Positions 17,861 through 27,224 of a DNA stretch of 64,000 nucleotides are shown one piece after another. Origin of the DNA: Fluoribacter gormanii. Lineage in GTDB: Bacteria; Pseudomonadota; Gammaproteobacteria; Legionellales; Legionellaceae. Under the pieces are notes generated by a model. It worked only from the letters and a program-made list of their open reading frames with translations, was not told the DNA's origin and ran no database searches. Numbering within the stretch: the first letter of the stretch is position 1; each line of letters starts with the position of its first letter. A program made the translations under genes and the position numbers. The stretch is taken from contig NZ_FTNL01000017.1 of assembly GCF_900156395.1 (NCBI RefSeq), positions 34,313 through 98,312 on the forward strand. Reading direction: 5' to 3'.

Positions 17861-18844
17861 TTACTTTTGGGTCAAGTTCTGTTCTAATACAGATTTAGGC
17901 ACCGGTTTAACATCCCAAACGATACCCATTAGTTCTAAAAGTTTGATTAGGTAGTAGGTAATGTCAATTTCCCACCATCGAAAACCTTGACGGGCTGATG
18001 CGGGATAATGATGGTGGTTATTATGCCAACCCTCGCCAAGTGTAATTAAGGCAAAGAAAAGATTGTTTTTACTGTTATCTGAAGTTTCATAAGGTCTTGT
18101 ACCATAGACGTGGCACAGTGAATTGATAATCACGGTTGTATTAAACGTTGCCACTAAGGAAATACTAAAGCCCCAGACGAGCATTTCACCAATTCCGGTA
18201 TTCCATTGAGGCGCATAAGTCTGTAGCACCCAGCCGATTACGAAAAGGACAAAAAACAATAATGCTGGCATCAAAATATCATAGCGTTCAAGAAAAACGA
18301 GTTCAGGATATTGCTCCAAATCCCTGACTCGCTCCGGATTGTAGTGATAATGTTTCTTTGTTAAAAACCAACCTACATGACTCCACCAAAATCCATGTTG
18401 TACCGGTGAATGTGCGTCTTCTGCAGTATCAGACACCATATGGTGCTGCCTGTGATGTGCAGCCCACCAGAGAGGACCCCGTTGAGCAGAGGTTCCTGCA
18501 AGGGCTGCAAAAATGAATTGCCAAAAGCGACTTGTTTTAAATGCCTTGTGTGAGAAATAACGGTGGTAAAAAGCACCGATTGTGAATAGACGAAAAAAGT
18601 ACAGAATAAGTGCTGTACCTATGGCAATCCAACTAAAGCGTACAGAAAAAACCAACAGGCAGCTCAGGTTAATCATCACGAAAGGAATCACTCGAATCCA
18701 ATCAATTTTATTGCCCAATGATTCATCGGGAGTATAATTATTTTCGCTTACAATCCAACTGCGTATCAAGCATCCTAAAGACTTCATCAAATTAATCCCT
18801 AATTCTTCACCAAATCCCAAATAGTAGCTTATATCACCATTCAT
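17861..18844 (-). CDS. Acyl-CoA/acyl-lipid delta-9 fatty-acid desaturase
   Basis: This membrane di-iron enzyme puts a cis double bond into acyl chains using O2. The protein has 327 residues. The three histidine boxes are HRYFSH, HRQHH and GEGWHNNHHHYP, in the order and spacing of stearoyl-CoA desaturases, with four hydrophobic spans between them. It lies 11 bp downstream of a small protein gene and not far behind cydAB. It could supply unsaturated substrate for the nearby cyclopropane synthase. The start could also be the internal Met 20 residues in. Confidence 0.92.
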   Translation of the reverse strand: MNGDISYYLGFGEELGINLMKSLGCLIRSWIVSENNYTPDESLGNKIDWIRVIPFVMINLSCLLVFSVRFSWIAIGTALILYFFRLFTIGAFYHRYFSHKAFKTSRFWQFIFAALAGTSAQRGPLWWAAHHRQHHMVSDTAEDAHSPVQHGFWWSHVGWFLTKKHYHYNPERVRDLEQYPELVFLERYDILMPALLFFVLFVIGWVLQTYAPQWNTGIGEMLVWGFSISLVATFNTTVIINSLCHVYGTRPYETSDNSKNNLFFALITLGEGWHNNHHHYPASARQGFRWWEIDITYYLIKLLELMGIVWDVKPVPKSVLEQNLTQK

Positions 18845-18855
18845 TCAATTTAAAA

Positions 18856-19179
18856 CTAATTATTTTTATTTTGCTTATATTTTGAATGAATAGGAATATA
18901 ATCAAAAGATTGTGGTCCACTTTCTGAGCCGCATTCATCGTACGTATTATCAGCACACAGAAAAAATTCCTCTGCTCCATATTCAGCTGCTCGGGACATA
19001 GCATCGTCAATAGAGTTGAAATGCAAAAGTTCTTTTCCTTTATGAATAAATTCATCGGAATCTTTAGCAATAATTTCTACTATATATTCATGCAGCTCGA
19101 TTGGTGAATAAATCAAAGCGATTGGTTTAGAACTATTCTTAGCCTGATTAATGAGACCTTCACGTGTTTGATTTGCCAT
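18856..19179 (-). CDS. Small conserved hypothetical protein
   Basis: This 107-residue acidic soluble protein has a mixed alpha/beta pattern. The middle part HFNSIDDAMSRAAEYGAEEF resembles a helix-strand unit seen in small DUF6482-like proteins, but the similarity is weak. It sits between cydB (54 bp upstream) and the desaturase (11 bp downstream) on the same strand, so it is probably in one transcript with them. Function is unknown. Confidence 0.7.
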   Translation of the reverse strand: MANQTREGLINQAKNSSKPIALIYSPIELHEYIVEIIAKDSDEFIHKGKELLHFNSIDDAMSRAAEYGAEEFFLCADNTYDECGSESGPQSFDYIPIHSKYKQNKNN

Positions 19180-19233
19180 GATTCAATTCCTCATGAAACT
19201 ATATTAGATAAATTATAGCTGCCATTTAGGCAC

Positions 19234-20229
19234 CTAATGGTAATGCTCCTCTGTTTTACCTCTAAAAAGATAATAGGCATACAAGGTATATGCAAGTAAG
19301 ATCGGCAACATAATAACCACACCAACTAATATGAATGTGAGTGTCGAAGATGGCGCTGCCGCTTCCCAAATCGTAATCTGATGTGGAATCAAATAAGGAT
19401 AAACACTGATGGCTATGCCTACATAAGAACACAAGAATATGATAATGCTGTAAATAAACGGCTTGCGCTCATTATTAGAATTCAAAGATAAGTTTCTCCA
19501 AGTAAGATAAATCGCAAGTGCAGTACTTAGAGGGAGTGGGCTTAACAATAAAAAATTAGGAAATTGATACCAGCGATGAAAAACTTCAGCACTGTGCAAT
19601 GGAGTCCAGATACTAACAAAGACTAAAAAGAAACTGACAATAATTAATAAGCCCTGGGCATAATGAACCATTTTTCGTTGAAGTCTACCTCTACTTTTGA
19701 TAATCATCCACGTTGCGCCAAGAAGCCCATAACCACTAATTAAGGCAACACCGGTAAATAAGCTAAATGGAGTTAACCAACTACCCTGACTTATTGTCAT
19801 TGTTTGGGGATCCATTGAGAACCCTTGAACAAAACATCCTAAAATAACTCCTTGAAAAAAAGCTGCAGCAACTGAACCTATCGCAAATAACCAATTCCAA
19901 ACGGGTTTTGAGCGATCCGCTTTAAATCGAAATTCAAAGCTGACGCCGCGAAAAATCAAAGCAATAAGCATGAACATTAACGGCATGTAGAGAACAGGTA
20001 GAAGAGCCCCATAAACCAGTGGGAATCCTCCATAAAGGATAGCACCACCAAAGACCAACCAAGTTTCATTGCCATCCCATACAGGTGCAATTGAATTCAT
20101 CATTTTATCCCGCTCATTCTCACTGCTGGTAAAAGGAAATAAAATTCCAATACCCAAATCAAAACCATCCAAAATGACGTACATCATGACAATGAAGGCA
20201 AGCAATACAGCAAAAATAAGTGGAAGCAT
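19234..20229 (-). CDS. cydB: Cytochrome bd-type quinol oxidase subunit II
   Basis: This 331-residue integral membrane protein starts LPLIFAVLLAFIVMMYVILDGFDLGIG, the diagnostic helix of CydB, and then WDGNETWLVFGG. It partners subunit I in oxidising quinol and reducing O2 to water. The ATG overlaps the cydA stop by one base, giving coupled translation. No CydX-like small subunit was found directly after it. Confidence 0.95.
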   Translation of the reverse strand: MLPLIFAVLLAFIVMMYVILDGFDLGIGILFPFTSSENERDKMMNSIAPVWDGNETWLVFGGAILYGGFPLVYGALLPVLYMPLMFMLIALIFRGVSFEFRFKADRSKPVWNWLFAIGSVAAAFFQGVILGCFVQGFSMDPQTMTISQGSWLTPFSLFTGVALISGYGLLGATWMIIKSRGRLQRKMVHYAQGLLIIVSFFLVFVSIWTPLHSAEVFHRWYQFPNFLLLSPLPLSTALAIYLTWRNLSLNSNNERKPFIYSIIIFLCSYVGIAISVYPYLIPHQITIWEAAAPSSTLTFILVGVVIMLPILLAYTLYAYYLFRGKTEEHYH

Positions 20230-21599
20230 TATTTTTTCTCCACGTTTAAATCAGTCATGTACTGAAAAGCGTGATGTTCAACATGGTCTTGCTCAATCAC
20301 TTCGGGGCCCAAACGGATAAGCTTCAACAAATAATACAGATAAAAACCAAAAACAATTCCATAGGCAAGAACAAGGAGAACAAAAGAGATAATCACGTCT
20401 TCAGTACTGATTGCTGAAACCGCATCATGAGTTTTTAATAACCCGTACACCACCCAAGGCTGTCGTCCAATTTCGGCAGTGAGCCATCCTGAAATAGTAG
20501 CTATAAATCCGAGTGGCGTTAGTGCAAAACACCAGTAATGAAACCATGTTGCCTGATAAACTTTGTTTTTGTAACGGAGGAGTAGACCTAAAATTGCTGT
20601 TGCGAACATCAAAAGACCAATGCCTACCATAATTCTAAATGAGAAAAAAACAGGAGCAACTCTCGGTTGTTGGTCAGTTGGTACCGAATCCAAACCAACC
20701 ATTTTTCCATTCCAATCATGTGTATTGATTAAACTGGCTAGTTTAGGTATTTCAATAGCATACTTATTTTGTTGTTGTTCTTGAGAAGGCCAAGCAAATA
20801 AGACCAAAGGCGCACCGTTCTGAGTATGCCAAAGCCCCTCCATGGCCGCTGTTTTAAGCGGTTGATGCTCTTTAACCATCAGCCCTACAACATCACCTAC
20901 CCCAATTTGAACAGGAACAAGAATCAAAGCAGCCCAAAGTGCAAAGGACATGGTTTTCTTTGCTGCCTCCACTGCTTTTTTGCGAAGCAAATAATAAGAA
21001 GCCACACCCATAATGACAAAAGAAGTTGTCACATAAGATGCTAAGACCATATGGATAAAACGAGGTATAAACGATGGGTTCATCACTACAGCCCACCAAC
21101 TGGCGACTACGTACTTTCCATCAATCATCTCATAACCACTAGGTGTTTGCATCCATGAATTGGCCGACATAATCCAAAAAGCAGAAATGGTTGTCCCAAT
21201 AGCAACAAGCAAAGTTGCAATAAAATGCAGCAGCGGCGGTACCCTTTTCCAACCAAAGAGCATCACGCCTAAAAAACCTGCCTCAAGGAAAAAGGCGGTC
21301 AGTGTTTCATAAGCAAATAATGCCCCCAAAACATTACCAAACTGAGTGATAAACGGACCAAAATTCGTTCCAATTTGATAGGCAAGCACAATGCCCGAAA
21401 CGACCCCCATTCCAAAAGTAAGAGCAAAAATCTTAGTCCAAAGTTTACATATTTCAAGATAAACTGTTTTTCTTGTTTTTAGCCAAAATAGCTCCATGAT
21501 GACTAAAAAAACAGCCAATCCTAAATTCAATGTGGGAAATAGAATATGAAACCCAATGCTAAAACCAAACTGGATACGTGATAGAATTTCCACAAGCAT
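20229..21599 (-). CDS. cydA: Cytochrome bd-type quinol oxidase subunit I
   Basis: This 456-residue subunit carries the haems. It shows SRIQFGFSIGFHILFP at the N-terminus and WLTAEIGRQPWVVYGLLKT, the conserved GRQPW quinol-site region. The ATG at 21599 is chosen for its GGAG 7 nt upstream; a longer start at 21635 exists. At 456 residues it is shorter than E. coli CydA (about 520) and fits the short Q-loop, CioA-like class. Such enzymes are often cyanide-tolerant; that property is inferred, not shown. Confidence 0.94.
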   Translation of the reverse strand: MLVEILSRIQFGFSIGFHILFPTLNLGLAVFLVIMELFWLKTRKTVYLEICKLWTKIFALTFGMGVVSGIVLAYQIGTNFGPFITQFGNVLGALFAYETLTAFFLEAGFLGVMLFGWKRVPPLLHFIATLLVAIGTTISAFWIMSANSWMQTPSGYEMIDGKYVVASWWAVVMNPSFIPRFIHMVLASYVTTSFVIMGVASYYLLRKKAVEAAKKTMSFALWAALILVPVQIGVGDVVGLMVKEHQPLKTAAMEGLWHTQNGAPLVLFAWPSQEQQQNKYAIEIPKLASLINTHDWNGKMVGLDSVPTDQQPRVAPVFFSFRIMVGIGLLMFATAILGLLLRYKNKVYQATWFHYWCFALTPLGFIATISGWLTAEIGRQPWVVYGLLKTHDAVSAISTEDVIISFVLLVLAYGIVFGFYLYYLLKLIRLGPEVIEQDHVEHHAFQYMTDLNVEKK

Positions 21600-21916
21600 T
21601 TCATCACTCCGTTTATAACCAACTGAGTTTTGCAATGCAGCGTGACCGCATTACTGCTCCACTAGAAATTATCGTATATGTACAATAAATTATCAAATAT
21701 ATTTGACTGACAACTTATTAGCACAACTGATGAGTCTTTGCTCTTCGAACATAATCCTAAAAAACAGCTGCTTTCGTAGTGAGAATGATTCATGTGCTTA
21801 AATGGAGGTCAACTTTTTTTAAAGTTTAGATGACTGAGGGTTAATTCATTCAAAAATATTGAAGTTTTTACTTGCTTCAATCATATTTAACGTACTCCTC
21901 TTCAACGAATCATACT
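21600..21916. other. Divergent promoter region between cydA and the SDR gene
   Basis: These 317 bp between divergent genes should carry both promoters. The stretch near 21660-21760 is AT-rich. I found no clear operator or paired hexamers to report. Confidence 0.35.
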
Positions 21917-22615
21917 ATGGCTAATTATTTGGTTATTGCGGCAAGTAGTGCAATTGGACAATCAGTTACTACTTTGTTGAAAAATCGCGGCGACACGGTA
22001 TTTACCACTGCAAGGGATAAACATAAAATTAATCCAGACTTTTTAATTGATGCCTGCGATTTTGATGCAGTTAGCGATGTGTTTCGAACGGTTGGCAACA
22101 TTGATGGTGTTGTTAATTGCGCGGGTTCATTACTCTTGAAAAGTGCCCATTCGACAACATTTGAAGAGTTTCAAACCTGCATTAATGCTTCGTTAACTAC
22201 CGCATTTGCAACAATTCGTGCTGCTGGTTTGATGATGAAAAATGGCGGCTCAGTAGTTTTGATTTCATCAGCAGCAGCCTTGGTTGGACTCGCAAATCAT
22301 GAGGCGATTGCTGCAGCTAAAGCGGGAGTTATAGGTCTTGCTCAAGCAGCAGCAGCTACTTATGCCCCCAATAATCTAAGAGTCAATGTGGTAGCACCAG
22401 GAATGGTAAATAGCCCATTAACCTCACCTTTACTAAATAATCAGTTAGCTCATAATGCATCCAAAGCGATGCACCCTTTAGGACGTATTGGTACACCTGA
22501 CGATATTGCTCAAGCGATTGTATTTTTACTTAGTCCAGAAAATAGCTGGATAACCGGCCAAGTTCTTGCGGTGGATGGGGGCTTAAGCCGTGTTCGTCCC
22601 AAGATGAAAATTTAA
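21917..22615 (+). CDS. SDR-family oxidoreductase
   Basis: This short-chain dehydrogenase/reductase has 232 residues from the ATG at 21917; a TTG 15 codons upstream is less likely. The cofactor loop is ASSAIGQSV in place of the usual TGxxxGIG. NCAG at about 72-75 is the NNAG motif, and SSAAALVG carries the catalytic Ser. The usual catalytic Tyr-x-x-x-Lys position reads HEAIAAAKAG, so the Tyr is not evident and activity may be altered. The C-terminal VDGGL is standard. It is 22 bp upstream of the photolyase gene, a pairing also seen in other photo-oxidative stress clusters. Confidence 0.88.
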   Translation: MANYLVIAASSAIGQSVTTLLKNRGDTVFTTARDKHKINPDFLIDACDFDAVSDVFRTVGNIDGVVNCAGSLLLKSAHSTTFEEFQTCINASLTTAFATIRAAGLMMKNGGSVVLISSAAALVGLANHEAIAAAKAGVIGLAQAAAATYAPNNLRVNVVAPGMVNSPLTSPLLNNQLAHNASKAMHPLGRIGTPDDIAQAIVFLLSPENSWITGQVLAVDGGLSRVRPKMKI

Positions 22616-22637
22616 CTAACTTATAAAAATCGAATTT

Positions 22638-24176
22638 ATGGCAAAACTCTGTTTTATTTTAGGCGATCAATTGAGTGAAAGTTTGTCTGCACTTAGTGAA
22701 ATAAATATGCATGATGATGTTGTATTGATGTGTGAAGTTACAGAGGAAGCAACTTATGTCAGTCATCATCCCAAAAAAATTGCATTTTTGTTCTCTGCAA
22801 TGCGCCATTTTGCTCAAACACTAAAGATAAAAGGATATCGCGTCCGCTACACAAAATTTGATGATCCCGACAATCAAGGCAGCCTAGTCAAAGAACTTAT
22901 ACGAGCCGTTGAAGAACTAAGGCCTTCAGCAATATGCCTTACTGAGCCAGGGGAATGGCGGGTTCTTAAAATGTTTGAAGATTTGAAAAGTAAATTGCCG
23001 GTCTCATTAACGGTTTACGAGGACCATCGCTTTTTATGCACCATTAATGAATTTAACGATTGGGCCAAAGGAAAAAAGCAACTACGCATGGAATTTTTTT
23101 ACCGGATGATGCGTCAAAAATATCATATTTTAATTGATAACAATGGAAGTCCAATCGGGGGTTCTTGGAATTATGATGCGCAAAATCGTAATCCTGCAAA
23201 ACACATCCCTTCTTTTCCAAAACGCTTGGATTATCCAAAAGATGAGATTACTGCCGAAGTTTTGAGATTGGTGGCAGCATATTTTTCAAAACATTTCGGT
23301 CAATTACATCCCTTTGACTTGGCTGTGACTCGCGCCCAAGCCTTGTCCGAAGCAAATTATTTTATTAATCATTGCCTTATCTCTTTTGGTGCCTATCAGG
23401 ATGCTATGTTAACGAATGAAACAACTTTATATCATTCTAAACTATCGTTTTATCTTAATGCCGGACTGTTGTTACCTATAGAGTTATGTCGTATGGCAGA
23501 ACAAGCTTACCTAGAAAAAAAAGCCCCTCTTAATTCAGTAGAAGGATTCATACGTCAGATTCTTGGTTGGCGCGAATTCATCCGTGGTATTTATTGGCAT
23601 TTTATGCCTGCCTACAAAGAAATGAATCACTTTCATGCTAATAGAGACTTGCCAGCTTTTTTTTGGGGTGCAGATACTAAAATGTTTTGTATAAGGGAAG
23701 TCGTTCGCCAAACTTCAGTAGAAGCTTATTCGCATCATATCCAACGATTAATGATAACCGGTAATTTTGCATTACTTGCAGGCATAAATCCTAAGCAAGT
23801 GTGTGAATGGTATCTTGCTGTTTATGCCGATGCCTATGAGTGGGTAGAGCTTCCTAATACTTTAGGTATGGCACTTTATGCTGATGGTGGTTTGATGGCC
23901 AGCAAACCCTATGCTGCCAGTGGAAAATACATTCAGCGCATGAGTAATTTTTGTGAATCGTGCTCTTATAATCCAAATGATTTATTAGGAGAAAAAGCCT
24001 GCCCATTTAATGCGTTATATTGGAATTTTCTTAAACAAAACGAAGAAAAGCTTAAAAATAATCCTCGACTTCACTACGCCTATATGAATTGGCAAAAAAT
24101 GGCCCCGGATAAAAAAGAAGCCACTCAAACCAAGGCACAAGAAATCCTAACTTCTTTAGACTCAGGCTGTCTTTAG
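22638..24176 (+). CDS. FeS-type photolyase/cryptochrome (PhrB-like, (6-4) class)
   Basis: This 512-residue flavoprotein is predicted to use blue light to repair UV lesions in DNA. It belongs to the FeS-BCP (deoxyribodipyrimidine photolyase-related) group. Cysteines at 351, 439, 442 and 455 match the spacing of the [4Fe-4S] ligands of Agrobacterium PhrB (350, 438, 441, 454). The N-terminal part has the LILGDQL-like start (CFILGDQLS) of this class. Conserved helices WREFIRGIYWHFMP and HHIQRLMITGNFALLAG mark the FAD domain. It follows the SDR gene directly and overlaps the end of the convergent tspO gene by 4 nt. Confidence 0.93.
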   Translation: MAKLCFILGDQLSESLSALSEINMHDDVVLMCEVTEEATYVSHHPKKIAFLFSAMRHFAQTLKIKGYRVRYTKFDDPDNQGSLVKELIRAVEELRPSAICLTEPGEWRVLKMFEDLKSKLPVSLTVYEDHRFLCTINEFNDWAKGKKQLRMEFFYRMMRQKYHILIDNNGSPIGGSWNYDAQNRNPAKHIPSFPKRLDYPKDEITAEVLRLVAAYFSKHFGQLHPFDLAVTRAQALSEANYFINHCLISFGAYQDAMLTNETTLYHSKLSFYLNAGLLLPIELCRMAEQAYLEKKAPLNSVEGFIRQILGWREFIRGIYWHFMPAYKEMNHFHANRDLPAFFWGADTKMFCIREVVRQTSVEAYSHHIQRLMITGNFALLAGINPKQVCEWYLAVYADAYEWVELPNTLGMALYADGGLMASKPYAASGKYIQRMSNFCESCSYNPNDLLGEKACPFNALYWNFLKQNEEKLKNNPRLHYAYMNWQKMAPDKKEATQTKAQEILTSLDSGCL

Positions 24177-24658
24177 GCTTGAGCATTAAGAGCCCAAATG
24201 ATCCCATTGAGATAGCTCGCAAAAATAAGCCACAAAAAATAGGGGATTATGAGTAAAAGGATTCCTTTTTCCTTACTTCTAACGGTCATTAAAATAATGG
24301 CAGCATTCAAACCCACCATGATTAGTATCCATAAAAAACTAAAACCCAACCAATGCAGTTGAAAAAAAAGCGGGGTCCATAGCCAATTCATCACTAATTG
24401 TACTAGGTAAAGACTAAGTACTGTTTTAGTGTGGGGCTTGTTGCGATTTTGCCATAATGTAAATCCAACAATCGCAAGAAAAGCATATAAGATTGACCAC
24501 ACCACGGAAAATACCCACCCGGGAGGAGTTAAAATTGACTTATGAAGCCCCTCATACCAGGAATAGATGTTCGCTTGCGTTAGTAAGCCCAATAAGAAAC
24601 CAATCAGTTCAAAGGATAGGATCAAAATAATCAGTTGAATTCCGTTTTTCTTGTTCAA
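24173..24658 (-). CDS. tspO: TspO/MBR family tryptophan-rich sensory protein
   Basis: This 161-residue protein has five membrane helices and a Trp-rich composition. It shows YEGLHKSILTPPGWVFSVVWSILYA, the family's first signature, and NWLWTPLFFQLHWLGFSFLWI, the second. TspO proteins bind tetrapyrroles and take part in oxidative and light-linked stress responses. It converges on the photolyase gene, sharing 4 bp. Confidence 0.94.
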   Translation of the reverse strand: MNKKNGIQLIILILSFELIGFLLGLLTQANIYSWYEGLHKSILTPPGWVFSVVWSILYAFLAIVGFTLWQNRNKPHTKTVLSLYLVQLVMNWLWTPLFFQLHWLGFSFLWILIMVGLNAAIILMTVRSKEKGILLLIIPYFLWLIFASYLNGIIWALNAQA

Positions 24659-24810
24659 ACTCTTCTCTCCATATTTGATGCTAGATAGTGAGGATATTAT
24701 ATATTTTATATGAGTGAAAATACGACGCTGCGATTATGTTTTGATGAGTTATTATTGAATGTTACATCTAAAATAACTTCATGTGGTCTGTTCATAATTT
24801 TTGCCGCACT

Positions 24811-26241
24811 TTAGCCATTTTTTTGGGGAAAATTTATATCTGCTGAGGAAAAAAAGCGGACTAGATCTTTTAACTCCTCCTGCTGCACCTGGGCATTAAT
24901 CCAATTAAGCTTTACCTGAGTTGTTGCCTGTTCTCGTTGATTCACGAGAAACAAAGTGCTATCCCCTGCATGAAACCTTTGTGTCTCTCCTTGCTGCACC
25001 TTCAATGCCAAATCATACTCTTTTTTTAAAAATGCTATCTGCTGATGAATTCTTCTTATCCCGATATAAAGATTGGTAAGTTCATTCCTAAGCTGCTCAT
25101 ACATAAACTTTTGTTCTGCTCTGATTTGGTATAGCTCACTTTGGGTACGAATTAATTTACCTTTTGCTTCCCTCTGGAGTACAGGGAATTTGAAAGAAAC
25201 TCCTATATAGGCGGCTTCTGGTATTAACAATGGATATCCTCCAGTACCATTTTGTTTAAACGTGTATGCAGTAGCATCCAAATTAGGCAGCAGCTCATTT
25301 TGTGCTAAATCACGTTTAAGCTTGATGATTTTTGAGTAATTTTGTAGCTTCTTAAGTGAAGGATGATGCGCTAACTGCGATATGCCAGGCGCTAATTGTC
25401 TTGGGTTGGTTAACACGCGCAGAGGAAGGCTGTTTTCCGATGGAACTTTGGGATTTCCTTGTTCATCTCGATAATACAGAGATAAATTAATTCCAGCCTG
25501 TTCAAATATCATCTTTCCTTGGTTGAGCAATTGTTCTCTCTGGACTATTTGTTGCAAATTCTCAGTAATCGCAAGTTTAGGAAGATCACCTTGATTCGCC
25601 TGTTGCTCAATAGCATGTTGCCGCTTTTGAGCCAATTTTAGTAGGTGTCTAAATGTTCTTAATTGCAATCCAGCCTCAACCCATTGCCAATAGGCTTTGA
25701 TTGTTTCCTGATAAATTTTAATTTTAATCGCTTCCGCGTCGTTTTTTTTCATTTCAATCGACTCCGCGGTAGTTAATAAATTGGTTCGCTCCTTATCAAT
25801 CAATCGATCCTGAAGTAAAGGCAGTGAAAGTCCTGCTCGATATTCCCCGCCTGAATTGGTTAAGTAATTTTGATAATAAATCGGCCAGTTCCCATTCCCA
25901 TTTCGATAACCAGCAAATAATTTGACTCCATTATAAAAGGTAGGAACAGTAAGCTGGGTATCTCCATAATTGTTAATATAGCCACCAGCAGGTTGAGAAC
26001 GAGTATTTGCATCAAGAGATGGGTCAAACTTTCCCAATGCACTCAAGTGAGCACCTTGAGCTTTGGTAATTTCCAAACGTGCAATTTTAATTTTTGGATA
26101 ATATAGAGTTACTTTCCGCAGCACCATATCCAAAGTTAATTTGTGTGGTTCACTTGCGATACATACCGTGGAAAGGAGCAAATAACAAAATCCTAAGATC
26201 AACTGACTCTTAAATTCGCTATGAGTATAATATCTCTTCAT
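24811..26241 (-). CDS. TolC-family outer-membrane efflux protein
   Basis: This 476-residue protein has an N-terminal signal sequence, with the hydrophobic stretch LILGFCYLLLSTVCIAS and cleavage probably just after it. Two long helical hairpin repeats follow, as in TolC. The segment FDPSLDANTRSQPAGGY is typical of one of the outer-membrane strands. The ATG overlaps the adaptor gene by ATGA. It would form the outer-membrane duct of the export system encoded by the two genes upstream. Confidence 0.9.
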   Translation of the reverse strand: MKRYYTHSEFKSQLILGFCYLLLSTVCIASEPHKLTLDMVLRKVTLYYPKIKIARLEITKAQGAHLSALGKFDPSLDANTRSQPAGGYINNYGDTQLTVPTFYNGVKLFAGYRNGNGNWPIYYQNYLTNSGGEYRAGLSLPLLQDRLIDKERTNLLTTAESIEMKKNDAEAIKIKIYQETIKAYWQWVEAGLQLRTFRHLLKLAQKRQHAIEQQANQGDLPKLAITENLQQIVQREQLLNQGKMIFEQAGINLSLYYRDEQGNPKVPSENSLPLRVLTNPRQLAPGISQLAHHPSLKKLQNYSKIIKLKRDLAQNELLPNLDATAYTFKQNGTGGYPLLIPEAAYIGVSFKFPVLQREAKGKLIRTQSELYQIRAEQKFMYEQLRNELTNLYIGIRRIHQQIAFLKKEYDLALKVQQGETQRFHAGDSTLFLVNQREQATTQVKLNWINAQVQQEELKDLVRFFSSADINFPQKNG

Positions 26242-27224
26242 GGCTGAGTCTTCTCTGGAGTACTTTCAGGCGGAAAACCATTAAACTGGCGCCACAGTTC
26301 ATACCATAAAGGCACTTCTCCTAATTGAACCCAACCATGTACACGTACACCTTGTCTTAAAAATTGTGGCTGAGGCCAGGGCTCATCAGGAACAATTACT
26401 GCACGAAATAATCCCGTACCATTGTCTGTAGGGTCTATAAAGGAAACCGTACCTCCAAAAGTGCCAACAGCAATTGCAGGCCAACCTCTAAATTGGATCG
26501 CAGGCCATCCTTCAAACTGTAATCGAGCTTTTTGATGAATTCGAACAAATGGAATATCATTACCATCTATCCATAGTTCCACAGCTCGTGATTCAGTCTG
26601 CGGAATGATTTGAGCCAAAACATCGCCAGCTTTGACAACCACACTCTCTTGGCCTGTCAATCGTTTATAAATTACCCCTGCTACATGCGCCTTTATAAGT
26701 TGTGATTGCTGACGTGCAATACGTACGTCAATATCCACCATATCAATGTTTGCTTGCGCTAACTCGCTTTGATATTTGGAGTATTCAATTTGTGCTAATT
26801 CATATTGACGCTTTGAATTAATTCCCTGTTGATACAGTTTTTTTTGGCGCTCAAGATTAGATTTTCCCGCAACAATTGATTGCTCTGCGGCCTCAATCCG
26901 AAGGGCAATTGCTTTTTTTTCCAATTCTAATCGTGTTAGTAACTTGGGATCATTATCTGTGATATCGACCAAAGGATCTCCTGCTTTTACGGTCATCCCC
27001 TCATCGACATACCATTTTTTGATACGTCCATTGATTGGAGAATTAACCGTGTGAAGCCTCTCGGTGGGAGAAAACGCAATCACTTTGCCATTGCCAAGAG
27101 CAAACTGTTGCCATGGAGTGAACGCTAAAAACAGAGTGATAATCAGGGCAATAATAAAAATTATTTTGGCAATTTTTTGGGGCTTTGGTAGTTTTTTTAT
27201 CATTGCATAGGCATGTAATTTCAT
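26238..27224 (-). CDS. HlyD-family periplasmic adaptor
   Basis: This 328-residue membrane-fusion protein has one N-terminal membrane helix (IAKIIFIIALIITLFLAF) and a split lipoyl-like domain (VNSPINGRIKKWYVDEGMTVKAGDPLVDI and later AHVAGVIYKRLTGQESVVVKAGDVLAQI). A coiled-coil hairpin lies between the two halves, with a beta-barrel region behind. It overlaps its ABC partner and the TolC gene by 4 nt each, a tight three-gene operon. Confidence 0.92.
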   Translation of the reverse strand: MKLHAYAMIKKLPKPQKIAKIIFIIALIITLFLAFTPWQQFALGNGKVIAFSPTERLHTVNSPINGRIKKWYVDEGMTVKAGDPLVDITDNDPKLLTRLELEKKAIALRIEAAEQSIVAGKSNLERQKKLYQQGINSKRQYELAQIEYSKYQSELAQANIDMVDIDVRIARQQSQLIKAHVAGVIYKRLTGQESVVVKAGDVLAQIIPQTESRAVELWIDGNDIPFVRIHQKARLQFEGWPAIQFRGWPAIAVGTFGGTVSFIDPTDNGTGLFRAVIVPDEPWPQPQFLRQGVRVHGWVQLGEVPLWYELWRQFNGFPPESTPEKTQP

